From NCBI GenBank assembly GCA_023390335.1, contig JAEWCZ010000013.1:1-64000 (forward strand): a DNA stretch of 64,000 bases, read 5' to 3'. Positions 16,641 through 24,918 of the stretch are shown piece after piece. A program made the position numbers and the translations under genes. This DNA is from Bacillota bacterium. Its GTDB lineage: Bacteria > Bacillota > Clostridia > Acetivibrionales > DSM-1351. Position 1 is the stretch's first letter. The number at the start of each line of letters is the position of its first letter. The notes under the pieces are model-generated. The model saw only the letters and a program-made list of their open reading frames with translations. It had not been told where the DNA came from and made no database searches.

Positions 16641-17566
16641 TGAATGTAATTTATGAAGGTGTTGATATCACAAATAGTATTGAAGTAGGCAAGGCAGACA
16701 TTATAGATAATGCCGGGGGAATTGCTGACAGCATTGATTTAAGGTTTGCTGACACAGAAGGACTATGGAGCAAGTGGAAACCGCTGAAGGGACATAAAAT
16801 AAATGTCCTGGAAGGCGGTTTTTCTTCCGGAATAATGTTTACTGACTATATAAGTCAGAGCAGGGGGAGCATCAGGCTTAAAGGCCTGTCAATTCCACTT
16901 AGGGCAAAGACAAAAAAAACTAAGGCATGGGAAAGTATCAGACTTCTCGGCATGGCAAAAGAAATTGCCGGTAGATATGGATTTGTACTTGAAACATATG
17001 GCGGTGTTAAGGATTATCTTTATGAAAGAATAGACCAAATCAACCAGGCCGACTTTGAGTTTCTGTCTTACCGGTGCATGCTGGAGGGATATGTCCTAAA
17101 GATATGGGATGGCAAGGTTATTATCTATGATGAACGAACATATGAAAGCAAGGAACCGGTAAAAGAAATAATTCTGGAACGGCTGGACGGTGACTATGAA
17201 TTTAAAACAGTTTCAGCAGGTTTGTTTAGTTCCTGCAGCATAACATCCGTTACTATCTCCGGAACGATAACAAAAGAATTTAAGCCACCCACATCTCCCG
17301 CTGGCCCAATGATGAAACAAAAAATGTATGTTACCAATTTGGCAGAAGCAGAGCGGTACTGTAGGGGCCTTTTAAGGTATACAAATAAAAATGAAAACAC
17401 CGGGCGAATTAAGCTAGAGCTGGATCCGGAGCTTGCAGCAGGAAGTTGTGTGGATATATCCGGAATCGGCTTGGCAGACGGTAAATATTTTATTGACCGG
17501 GCTGTACATAGTCTTAAAGAAAAAAAGACACTTCTTAGTCTGAGAAAACCACTGGAGGGATATTGA
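16637..17566 (+). CDS. Baseplate hub protein, late control D family
   Basis: About 310 residues, of P2 gpD / gp27-like type. It has a beta-rich N-terminus (VIYEGVDITNSIEVGKADI, IDLRFADTEGLWSKWKPLKG) and a middle part QINQADFEFLSYRCMLEGYVLKIWDGKVIIYD, the conserved D-protein block. The hub holds the tail tip and spike. ATG at 16637 overlaps the gpX stop (ATGA). Confidence 0.85.
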   Translation: MMNVIYEGVDITNSIEVGKADIIDNAGGIADSIDLRFADTEGLWSKWKPLKGHKINVLEGGFSSGIMFTDYISQSRGSIRLKGLSIPLRAKTKKTKAWESIRLLGMAKEIAGRYGFVLETYGGVKDYLYERIDQINQADFEFLSYRCMLEGYVLKIWDGKVIIYDERTYESKEPVKEIILERLDGDYEFKTVSAGLFSSCSITSVTISGTITKEFKPPTSPAGPMMKQKMYVTNLAEAERYCRGLLRYTNKNENTGRIKLELDPELAAGSCVDISGIGLADGKYFIDRAVHSLKEKKTLLSLRKPLEGY

Positions 17567-17763
17567 TGGTACTAAAAGGACAAGTTTCAACTGTAAACAA
17601 CGAAACCAGAAAAGCAAGAATAATACTCGTTGATAGAGATAATAACATAACTCCTGAAATCCCTGTTGCTCTACATGTCGGTAATCTTGAAGTAAACAAT
17701 ATGGTTGCTGTAGCTGTATTTTCGGATAATTTCTCAGACAGCTTGGTTATAGCAAAATTCTAA
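17566..17763 (+). CDS. Small OB-fold-like baseplate protein
   Basis: The 65-residue protein begins with ATG at 17566, 6 bases after GGAGGG. It reads as a compact beta barrel: LKGQVSTVNNETRKARIILVD, then VGNLEVNNMVAVAVF, then LVIAKF. This resembles the N-terminal OB domain of baseplate V / DUF2577-like proteins. The needle part of gpV is missing, so it may be a minimal spike base or adaptor. It stands between the hub and the gpU-like gene. Confidence 0.5.
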   Translation: MVLKGQVSTVNNETRKARIILVDRDNNITPEIPVALHVGNLEVNNMVAVAVFSDNFSDSLVIAKF

Positions 17764-17776
17764 GGAGGTGTGAAAG

Positions 17777-18349
17777 ATGGCCATTGCAGCATTTGCAAAT
17801 AAAACGTTCCAGGTAAGCAGCAAAAAAATATATACATTTGATGAATTTTCGACAGGTACCGCCCTGCAGACAGAAAGGCAAGACGTTGCCGGCAAAAAGC
17901 CAAGCACATATATAAAAGGGCCTGACCTTGATACCATGAGTTTCACGATTCCTCTTAATATAATAATCTTCAGAAATGATGTTCTTTATGAGTATGACAG
18001 CTGGAAAGCAATAATGGCTGCTCAAAAGGCGTATAGCTTCATATTAGGAAACAAGCCCATAGGAGGGAAATGGCTTCTTACAAGTGTGGCTCTTAGTGAC
18101 ACGATAATTGATAAAAAAGGGACAATGACAAAGGCGAAATTACAGCTCCAATTTGAGGAGTACGTCCGACCAGGGGCGGCTTCAGTCTCTAAAAGTAGTA
18201 AAAAGAGTAAATCAAAAAAGAGTACTACAAAAGGAGTATCCCAAAGCGATAAAAGTATTCTTAACTCGCTTATATCCGGAGAGAAGTCATCGCAGAAACG
18301 AAATAATACAAATGCTTCAGCTGCAGTTTCGAAGGGTGCTAAGAAGTAA
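17777..18349 (+). CDS. Tail protein U (P2 gpU-like)
   Basis: Of 190 residues, 1-130 fit the P2 gpU family: an early FTFDEF-like strand, then KGPDLDTMSFTIPLNI and LGNKPIGGKWLLTSVALSDTIIDKKG. The last 55 residues are a Ser/Lys-rich low-complexity tail (SKSSKKSKSKKSTTKG), which is unusual for the family and may bind DNA or be a disordered linker. The ribosome site is AAGGAGGTGTG. Confidence 0.75.
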   Translation: MAIAAFANKTFQVSSKKIYTFDEFSTGTALQTERQDVAGKKPSTYIKGPDLDTMSFTIPLNIIIFRNDVLYEYDSWKAIMAAQKAYSFILGNKPIGGKWLLTSVALSDTIIDKKGTMTKAKLQLQFEEYVRPGAASVSKSSKKSKSKKSTTKGVSQSDKSILNSLISGEKSSQKRNNTNASAAVSKGAKK

Positions 18350-18363
18350 AGGAGATTTAGGAC

Positions 18364-18663
18364 ATGGAAGTAATAATTGACACGTCAAAGGGTATCAGCT
18401 GGGCATCAAAAGGTAATGACCGGATAGTACAAAACATTATCAACCTACTAAATACACGTAAATATGAAGTTGCTTATGACAGGACATTAGGACTGTCAGG
18501 AGATTTCATTGATAAGCCCTACGATGAGGCAATTGCAATAATAACAGCAGAAGTTTCTGACTTAATATCAACACGGGAACCAAGGGCTGAGCTGATAGAA
18601 GTTTTGTGCGCCGGTACAGATGAAAACGGGAATATGCAATTTAAGGTGGTGGTAGATATATGA
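18364..18663 (+). CDS. Baseplate wedge protein (gpW / gp25 family)
   Basis: The 99-residue protein has the gp25-like pattern: DRIVQNIINLLNTRKYEVAYDRTLGL, then DKPYDEAIAIITAEVSDLI and a final beta pair. In T4 and P2 this protein starts sheath assembly at the baseplate. The stop overlaps the start of the J gene by 4 bases. Confidence 0.85.
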   Translation: MEVIIDTSKGISWASKGNDRIVQNIINLLNTRKYEVAYDRTLGLSGDFIDKPYDEAIAIITAEVSDLISTREPRAELIEVLCAGTDENGNMQFKVVVDI

Positions 18664-19787
18664 GTGATATTAATTTTGTTGAGATTGATAGTACCCGGTT
18701 GATTGACAGCTTGATTAGCTTATTTGAAGAGTCTACGGGCGAAGTCTTTTACCCCGGGGATGAGCGAAGGCAATTTTTAAGTAATATGGCTCCCGTTATT
18801 GTTGCAATATATAGCTCCATTAACAACACCGGCAGACAGAATCTTTTAAGATATGCCACCGGTGAACTTCTGGATGCTTTGGGTGAAAGAACCGATACTC
18901 CTCGATTACAACCTCAAAAGGCAAGTGTAACCTTGCGTTTTACCTTATCTGCAGCTCAGACAAGCAATATAATGATTCCCGCAGGTACCCGGGTAACTCC
19001 GGACGGTAAAATATATTTTGCAACTAAGGACACACTTGTAATCCTGGCGGGAAGTTTGAACGGAGATATAGTTGCATTAAGTGTGGAAGCAGGTGCCTCT
19101 TATAACGGGTTTGCTCCCGGACAGGTAAGTAAACTTGTTGATCCGAGAGCTTATGTGTCCACAGTAGCAAATACTGAAACAAGCTCCGGAGGAGCAGATC
19201 TGGAGCCTGATGATGATGGAATAAATACATGGTCCGGGTACCGGGAAAGGATCCGTCAATCACCGGCAAAGATGTCCACAGCAGGCCCGGAAGATGCTTA
19301 TATGTATTGGGCAAAAACGGCTGATCAGAATATTTCTGATATTTCAGTAACATCTCCTTCAGCCGGCCAGGTCAAAATAACAGTACTTATGCAAGATGGA
19401 GAAATCCCGTCTCAGGCTGTACTTGACAAGGTATATGAGACTTGCAATGACAAAAAGGTACGTCCACTCACTGATCAGGTAATTACTGCAGCTCCGGAAA
19501 CTGTTACATATAACATAGACCTGACCTATTTTGTCAGTCGAGACAGGGGATCAGAAGTAAATTCAATTCGTGCTGCAATAGAGAATCCCGGGGGAGTTAT
19601 TGAACAGTATAAGACTTGGCAGAGTGCCAGGCTCGGACGTGCAATAAATCCGGATAGTTTAAAACAGCTTTTGTTAAACGCGGGTGCATTCCGAGCTGAC
19701 ATAACAAGTCCAATATACACGGATGTCGGCGCGGATGAAGTTGCTGCTTCAGGAACCATAACTATTAACTATGGGGGATTGATATAA
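18660..19787 (+). CDS. Baseplate J family protein
   Basis: The 375-residue baseplate wedge protein is of usual size. Characteristic blocks are visible: SSINNTGRQNLLRYATGELLDALGE, TRVTPDGKIYFATKD, the EPDDDGINTWSGYRERIRQSPAKMSTAGPEDAYMYWAKTAD region, and GQVKITVLMQDGEIPS. It overlaps its neighbours on both sides (ATGA and TAATG junctions), so translation is coupled with gpW and gpI. Confidence 0.93.
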   Translation: MSDINFVEIDSTRLIDSLISLFEESTGEVFYPGDERRQFLSNMAPVIVAIYSSINNTGRQNLLRYATGELLDALGERTDTPRLQPQKASVTLRFTLSAAQTSNIMIPAGTRVTPDGKIYFATKDTLVILAGSLNGDIVALSVEAGASYNGFAPGQVSKLVDPRAYVSTVANTETSSGGADLEPDDDGINTWSGYRERIRQSPAKMSTAGPEDAYMYWAKTADQNISDISVTSPSAGQVKITVLMQDGEIPSQAVLDKVYETCNDKKVRPLTDQVITAAPETVTYNIDLTYFVSRDRGSEVNSIRAAIENPGGVIEQYKTWQSARLGRAINPDSLKQLLLNAGAFRADITSPIYTDVGADEVAASGTITINYGGLI

Positions 19788-20347
19788 TGCAACTTGAAAA
19801 TATAGACCTCCTAAAGCTTCAGACTAAATTTATGCAGCAGGATAAAACAACACAGGGATTTTGTGGGGCATTAACACCAAAGTTGCAGGATATTGCTGGA
19901 ATCATAAAAAACTGTATGTTACTTGCAAGAGTACAGAAATTACAAGAGTCTGTTCTGGATGAACTGGCATACGAATTACTTGTGGATTGGTATGATGCTA
20001 CAGCTGATATTAGTATCAAACGGGAACTTATAAAAAATAGTGATAAGGTTCATATGTATATGGGAACGCCTTATTCTGTGGAGCAGGTGGTGCAGGATTA
20101 TTTTGGTGACGGGTATGTTGAGGAATGGTTTCAGTACGGCGGAGAACCATTCCATTTCCAGGTAATAACAAGTAACTCATCGGCAACGTCAGAGCTGGCA
20201 GAACGTTTTACAAAGGCAATTGAAAAGGTTAAAAGAAAAAGTACCGTATTAGATCAGGTAATTATAGAAATGGCTGCAGAGTTACCTGTTTTTTATGGCA
20301 CAGTTTTGCACGTAGGCGATGTATATACAGTAGAACAGGTGGTGTAA
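19787..20347 (+). CDS. Tail protein I (P2 gpI-like)
   Basis: The 186-residue protein follows gpJ as in P2. The family pattern is LDELAYELLVDWYDATADISIKRELI, then a YMGTPYSVEQVVQDYFG helix, which leads to the DNA-free end that anchors the tail fibre. The stop is 3 bases before the fibre gene. Confidence 0.85.
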   Translation: MQLENIDLLKLQTKFMQQDKTTQGFCGALTPKLQDIAGIIKNCMLLARVQKLQESVLDELAYELLVDWYDATADISIKRELIKNSDKVHMYMGTPYSVEQVVQDYFGDGYVEEWFQYGGEPFHFQVITSNSSATSELAERFTKAIEKVKRKSTVLDQVIIEMAAELPVFYGTVLHVGDVYTVEQVV

Positions 20348-20350
20348 TAA

Positions 20351-20998
20351 ATGAGCTTTGGGATGATAGCATTTACAAACAGGGGAAGGGCATTACAAGC
20401 CAAGGCCACAATCGGGGCACAATTAAAATTTACCCGAATTGCAGTAGGGGACGGTCAGCTTTCAGGACAGGTAACAGAGGAATTAGTTGCCCTTATTCAT
20501 GAAGTGAAAAGCTTAAACATCAATGATTTAAAAATTATGTCTGGGAATAAGGCAAAGGTGGGAGGAATACTTACCAATCAAGGTCTTGCATCCGGATTTT
20601 TTTGGCGTGAATTAGGAGTGTTTGCACAGGATCCGGACATTGGAGAAATATTATATTGTTATGGGAATGCCGGAGCTTTAGCCGAGTATATACCTGCCCA
20701 GGGTGGTACTGAGATGCTTGAGAGGCAGTTAAATGTAGTAACATTGGTTGGAAATGCCTCAAATATCACAGCGGTAATAGATCAGTCTTTAATATATGCA
20801 AACCACTCAGATATAGTAGATTTACAAAATCAAATAGACGGATTGGAAACGGTTGCAAAAGACTATACAGATGACAAGATTAGTTTGCTACAGAAAAGTA
20901 TTACACAATTGTCGGCTGAACTTGATTTACATCTTTCGGATACATCTCATGTTGCTGCTGATCTTTACGCTTATCAAAATATAGGGGGTGCATTATAA
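20351..20998 (+). CDS. Tail fibre N-terminal (DUF3751-type) protein
   Basis: The 215-residue protein begins MIAFTNRGRALQAKATIGAQLKFTRIAVGDG, the signature of the phage tail-collar fibre N-terminal domain that attaches fibres to the baseplate. Residues 165-205 form a heptad-like helix (YTDDKISLLQKSITQLSAELDLHL), probably a trimeric coiled coil. It lacks a receptor-binding tip, which the following genes may supply. Confidence 0.8.
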   Translation: MSFGMIAFTNRGRALQAKATIGAQLKFTRIAVGDGQLSGQVTEELVALIHEVKSLNINDLKIMSGNKAKVGGILTNQGLASGFFWRELGVFAQDPDIGEILYCYGNAGALAEYIPAQGGTEMLERQLNVVTLVGNASNITAVIDQSLIYANHSDIVDLQNQIDGLETVAKDYTDDKISLLQKSITQLSAELDLHLSDTSHVAADLYAYQNIGGAL

Positions 20999-21441
20999 TG
21001 CCAGCAAATACAAAACCGATTTATCCTTTAAATCCAAATGTTTCAGGGAAAAACATACAGGTGGCCGATACGAATTTAAAGGCCCCCGTAACGAATGGTA
21101 TCATTTTGGCTACGGCGGGAGAAAACGGGACAAGAATAGATGCAATTACTATAAGGTCCCTAGGAACAAATGTAGCGACTGTTTTAAGAATATTTTGGAA
21201 TGACGGAACCGGAATAGGTGAATCAAATTTTCAGCTTATACATGAGATTCTCTTACCTGCAACAACGGCACAGACAGCAAATGTAACCGGAAGCGATATT
21301 ATTCTCTTGCCTGTGAATTTTGCCAACGATGGAAGAGGGGTTTTACCTCCGGCTTTAAAATCAGGACAGAAACTGTATATTTCGTTAGGAACAACGGTTG
21401 CATCCGGTTACTCTGTTTTATTCATGGGAGGAGACTTCTAA
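20998..21441 (+). CDS. Fibre-associated beta protein of unknown function
   Basis: The 147-residue protein is rich in Thr, Val, Gly and Asn. It reads as a single beta sandwich with DAITIRSLGTNVATVLRIFWNDGTGIG near the middle. I have no named family for it. Overlapping stop/start codons (TAATG on both sides) tie it to the fibre and adhesin genes, so a virion surface role is likely. Confidence 0.55.
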   Translation: MPANTKPIYPLNPNVSGKNIQVADTNLKAPVTNGIILATAGENGTRIDAITIRSLGTNVATVLRIFWNDGTGIGESNFQLIHEILLPATTAQTANVTGSDIILLPVNFANDGRGVLPPALKSGQKLYISLGTTVASGYSVLFMGGDF

Positions 21442-22325
21442 TGCGTAGAAATTTTGATATTGGATTTCCCCGTCCACAACCCTTGCAGAATAAGGGAACT
21501 AGTTCAGTGAGTATTTCCTACTCGGGTTCATGTAAGATTGTATATGAAACGGCATCAAGGGGATACATTGAATGCTATACATCAGGATTGATTATATTTG
21601 AAAAAGGTAAAAATGATATTTTCCCGCCTTACATAGATGTTTTCCTTGTTGGTGCCGGTGGAGGTGGAAGCAGTTTAGGTAATACATACACAGGTAGCGG
21701 TGGTGGTGCAGGTGGATACACTAAAACATATACAAAAGTGTCTACTCCTGAAACCGCAAATATTTACATTGGTTCGGGAGGAACTGCAGGTCAGGCCGGA
21801 GGCTCAACCTCGTTCCCTGGACTTACTCCAGCTTCCGGTGGCAATGGTGCAAATAGCAGTAACGGAGCTAACGGTGGCTCCGCTGGAGGAGGAGGCAACA
21901 TTTTGTCATCAACAACCTGGTCCTCAGGCGGAGTAGCTGGTTCTAATGGTGGTAATGGTATTAATCCTACATATACAGCTGATGGTGGCAAATCCGGAGC
22001 TGGTGTTAATGGTACAGGACAAGGCACGCCTACCACTGATTTCTTGGGCCGTATACACGCAGGCGGAGGTGCAGGCGGAGGTGGTGGAAATACCAATGGA
22101 AGCAATTATTACGGTGCCGGTGCTGGTAATGCTCCGGGATCCTCATCGTTTAAAAATGGTTCCGGTGCTGACGGTGGCCTTGGAACTGTAGGAATTGTAT
22201 GCTCCAGTGGTGGTCACGGCGGAGGCGGTTATGGCGGAGGCGGTGGAGGCGGAGGCTATGGCAGTCCTCGGGGAGTTGGCGGTACTGGAGGTTCAGGATT
22301 TGTAATGATAAGGTGGGGGTATTAA
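21441..22325 (+). CDS. Glycine-rich tail adhesin
   Basis: Of 294 residues, the first ~65 look like a beta attachment domain. From about residue 73 to the end Gly exceeds a third of residues, in GGGGSS, GSGGGAGG and GGYGGGGGGGGYG runs with Asn/Ser/Thr spacers. Poly-Gly-rich distal domains are known in phage gp38-type adhesins, where they pack as polyglycine II helices and form the receptor-binding tip. That comparison is by composition only. Overlap with the preceding gene and its place at the end of the fibre block agree with a tip adhesin. Confidence 0.65.
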   Translation: MRRNFDIGFPRPQPLQNKGTSSVSISYSGSCKIVYETASRGYIECYTSGLIIFEKGKNDIFPPYIDVFLVGAGGGGSSLGNTYTGSGGGAGGYTKTYTKVSTPETANIYIGSGGTAGQAGGSTSFPGLTPASGGNGANSSNGANGGSAGGGGNILSSTTWSSGGVAGSNGGNGINPTYTADGGKSGAGVNGTGQGTPTTDFLGRIHAGGGAGGGGGNTNGSNYYGAGAGNAPGSSSFKNGSGADGGLGTVGIVCSSGGHGGGGYGGGGGGGGYGSPRGVGGTGGSGFVMIRWGY

Positions 22326-22326
22326 T

Positions 22327-22620
22327 ATGGAAATGGCATTGAGATGTGCAGTATTGTCCGAAGATAAGACTACAGTTGAAAATATAATAATAGCGGACCA
22401 AAGCTATGCTTACAGTATAGGGGCAATTGTTTGTGGGACCATTCAGGTTTCAATAGGAGATACATACAAAGACGGTTATTTTTACAGAGATGGCCAGAAG
22501 CTTATTCCAGAGCAAACGGAAATAGAAAAGTTGCAGAAAATGGTTGACACATTAATCTTGGACAATCTTAATATGCAGGCACAAATAGACACTTTAATTA
22601 CATCAAACTTGGAGGGATAA
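22327..22620 (+). CDS. Small fibre-region protein with C-terminal coiled coil
   Basis: The 97-residue protein has a beta N-terminus (MALRCAVLSED-like, ending GDTYKDGYFYRDGQKL). A C-terminal helix with a leucine heptad follows (TEIEKLQKMVDTLILDNLNMQAQIDTL). This layout is common for small proteins just before XkdX in Clostridium prophages. Start is behind GGTGGGGG. The function is unknown. Confidence 0.6.
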   Translation: MEMALRCAVLSEDKTTVENIIIADQSYAYSIGAIVCGTIQVSIGDTYKDGYFYRDGQKLIPEQTEIEKLQKMVDTLILDNLNMQAQIDTLITSNLEG

Positions 22621-22624
22621 AAGT

Positions 22625-22741
22625 ATGTTTGAAAGGTTGAGTTACTTATATAAGGAAAATGAACTAACTGAAAAACAGCTGGATATTGCAGTATCAAAAG
22701 GGTGGATAACGGCAGAAGAAAAAATGAAGATAATTGGATAA
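22625..22741 (+). CDS. xkdX: XkdX family small tail protein
   Basis: The 38-residue protein has the family pattern: a short helix, then LTEKQLDIAVSKGWITAEEK. XkdX proteins of PBSX-like phages are about this long and sit at the end of the fibre block. Their role is not known. ATG at 22625 follows GGAGGGATAA. It is easy to miss because of its length. Confidence 0.75.
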   Translation: MFERLSYLYKENELTEKQLDIAVSKGWITAEEKMKIIG

Positions 22742-22828
22742 TATTATGAATGAGAAGGCTATTAAATTAGTCCTCTTTTTATTGTTCAAACTTCTAATTA
22801 TACCCTTATAGTGAATTAATTATCAGAC

Positions 22829-22857
22829 TTACAAAGACATGGAAATAAATGTATAAT
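22829..22857 (+). promoter_or_regulatory. Possible promoter of the FN3 accessory gene
   Basis: A TATAAT (22852-22857) lies 17 bases from a weak TTACAA (22829-22834), about 32 bases before the next start codon. It would give the gene expression independent of the late operon. Confidence 0.4.
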
Positions 22858-22888
22858 TTAGTAAAATATTTTTTGGAGGTCGATTTTG

Positions 22889-24442
22889 ATGAAGAAATTT
22901 GGTAAGGTAATAGGGTTTATTGTAGTGTTTATGGTATTGATTGTTACAATGTGTACGGTGAGTTTTGCAGCGACTGTTGGAGACGTATTAACAAGCCCTG
23001 AGGATGGGTGGAAAAGGTATGAAGAAGATAATTCCAATTTCAAGTATATCAATACTGCAAATTTAACTTGGAATGCACCCAATTATAGTGGATTTAGTAA
23101 TGGATATGCTAAAGCTATAGGAAAAACGACAAATAATAACACTTATGGTGCAAGAGTAATATTTCGCTTTTATGGTACTAAGTTAAGAATAAGCCATTTT
23201 TCAAGGGATTATGTGTCAAATTCAATAGAGGTAAAAATTGATGGTAAGATAGTGGGAACGTATGATGCTAGAAAACCTAATAAAGTTGCATGCACATTAT
23301 TGTTTGAAACAACTTCTTTAAACTTAGGGATGCATAATGTTGAAGTTGTAAATAAATGCAATTCAAATTCAAATAATATGATGTATTGGGATGCTGTAGA
23401 TATTGATACTACTGGATATTTAGAACCGTATCCTCAACCATATCCTCAACCATATCCTCAAGCAACTAGTTTAAAAACAGTTTCTGGTAATGCAAAAGTA
23501 GATTTAAATTGGACATCTGTTCCTGATGCAACAAGCTACAACATCAAACGAGCTACAACAGTAGGCGGTACATATACAACAATAGCAACAAGATCAGCAA
23601 CTACTTATACTGATACCACAGCCAAAAATGGAACTACATATTATTATGTTGTAACTGCTGTAAATGCCATCGGTGAAAGTCCAATCTCAAATGAAGTCTC
23701 AGCAACGCCTACCTTGTCAATACCAAGTGTTCCAACAAATTTAACTCCTGTAGCTGGAAACAAAATAGTAAGCCTGAGTTGGACTTCAGTTTCAGGAGCA
23801 ACAAGCTATAACATAAAGCGTTCTACAACTTCTGGTAAAGAAGTAATAGTAGGAACAACTGATTCAGCATCATACCAAGATTCAGGTTTAACCAATGATA
23901 CTACTTACTACTACGTAGTAACTGCCGTAAATGCCAGCGGTGAAAGTCTAAACTCAAATGAAGTTTCAGTAACACCAAAAGCAACTAATCAATTGAAATT
24001 AGTTCTTGAAGTAAATCAGGATAAACAGTTAAGTGTAAGTGAAGAATTAAGTGACAATACCGAAATGGAATGGACATCTTCTGATTCTACAATAGCTACA
24101 GTTGATGAGAATGGTAAGGTTAAAGCTTTGAAATCAGGAAACACTGTAATTACATGTACAAGTGAAGATAAATCATATACCGAAAAGATTAATGTATTAG
24201 TGGTAGATTTGGAATATCAACTTGCAGTTGATTTGACTGTAGGAGATAAATGCAGATTAACTATTGATGATTTAGCAAATGCCACTAATGTTAAATGGTC
24301 ATCTTATGATCCTACTATCGCAAATGTATCTGCTAAGGGCAAGGTAACCGCTATAAGTGAGGGCTTAACATACATAATTGCTAGCGATATAGACGGAAAA
24401 GAAATTGGAAGGATTTATATAAGAGTAAGTCAATCAAACTGA
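22889..24442 (+). CDS. Secreted FN3 / Big2 protein carried by the prophage
   Basis: The 517-residue protein has a signal peptide (about 1-28, ending SFAA). A beta-sandwich domain that looks carbohydrate-binding follows (about 30-178, ending MYWDAVDID). A linker has three PYPQ repeats. Two fibronectin type III domains (about 190-365) follow, each with SYNIKR and TYYYVVTAVNA motifs, then two bacterial Ig-like (Big2) domains with WTSSDSTIATVDENGKVKAL and WSSYDPTIANVSAKGKVTAI. No catalytic or anchoring motif is seen. Its own probable promoter, the terminator at 24517 and the insertion between tail and lysis genes mark it as a moron, possibly altering the host surface. ATG at 22889 follows GGAGGT. 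Confidence 0.75.
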   Translation: MKKFGKVIGFIVVFMVLIVTMCTVSFAATVGDVLTSPEDGWKRYEEDNSNFKYINTANLTWNAPNYSGFSNGYAKAIGKTTNNNTYGARVIFRFYGTKLRISHFSRDYVSNSIEVKIDGKIVGTYDARKPNKVACTLLFETTSLNLGMHNVEVVNKCNSNSNNMMYWDAVDIDTTGYLEPYPQPYPQPYPQATSLKTVSGNAKVDLNWTSVPDATSYNIKRATTVGGTYTTIATRSATTYTDTTAKNGTTYYYVVTAVNAIGESPISNEVSATPTLSIPSVPTNLTPVAGNKIVSLSWTSVSGATSYNIKRSTTSGKEVIVGTTDSASYQDSGLTNDTTYYYVVTAVNASGESLNSNEVSVTPKATNQLKLVLEVNQDKQLSVSEELSDNTEMEWTSSDSTIATVDENGKVKALKSGNTVITCTSEDKSYTEKINVLVVDLEYQLAVDLTVGDKCRLTIDDLANATNVKWSSYDPTIANVSAKGKVTAISEGLTYIIASDIDGKEIGRIYIRVSQSN

Positions 24443-24516
24443 TTTATATTATTATTTGGACATTTGGATAATTTCCAATGCCCTTTTTAATAAAAATAAG
24501 GATAATACTGCGAACC

Positions 24517-24548
24517 AAAAGGATTACTCAGAAATGGGTAGTCCTTTT
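24517..24548 (+). terminator. Terminator after the FN3 accessory gene
   Basis: A 13-bp stem with two G-T pairs (24517-24529 with 24536-24548), ending in CCTTTT. It closes the accessory gene before the lysis cassette. Confidence 0.65.
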
Positions 24549-24583
24549 AATTTACTCAAAACATCTTTAAGGAGGACATAAAA

Positions 24584-24913
24584 ATGAAGGATTTTATTAT
24601 TAAATATTGGATGCAAGTGCTGTTTGGAATTGCATCGGGTGGGTTGGGAGTGGCGTATAAAGCGTTATCGAAGCGATTACATGATCAAAAGGCTCTTAAA
24701 GAAGGTACGCAGTCACTATTAAGGAGTGAAATAATAAGGTGCTATGACATGTATATTGACCGTGGGCATATCTCAATCCACGGACTGGAAAGCGTTTTAG
24801 CAATGTATGATGCGTATCACAAGTTAGGAGGTAACGGGACAGTTACAAAGCTTGTAGATGAATTGAGAGAATTACCGGTGAAGACTAAAAGACAAATAGT
24901 TAAAGGGGATTAG
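24584..24913 (+). CDS. Holin-like lysis protein
   Basis: The 109-residue protein has an N-terminal membrane helix (about 4-28, YWMQVLFGIASGGLGVAY). A basic helix follows, then a conserved-looking tail (ALLR-like SLLRSEIIRCYDMY, then GLESVLAMYDAYHKLGGNGTVTKL). The last block is typical of a clostridial phage holin family. It probably permits endolysin access to the wall. It starts the lysis cassette behind AAGGAGG, 5 bases before the endolysin. Confidence 0.7.
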   Translation: MKDFIIKYWMQVLFGIASGGLGVAYKALSKRLHDQKALKEGTQSLLRSEIIRCYDMYIDRGHISIHGLESVLAMYDAYHKLGGNGTVTKLVDELRELPVKTKRQIVKGD

Positions 24914-24918
24914 GAATC

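Noticed and set aside
21791..22105. Proline-rich 104-codon frame on the minus strand
   Set aside because: It is the antisense of the glycine-rich adhesin and has no ribosome site.
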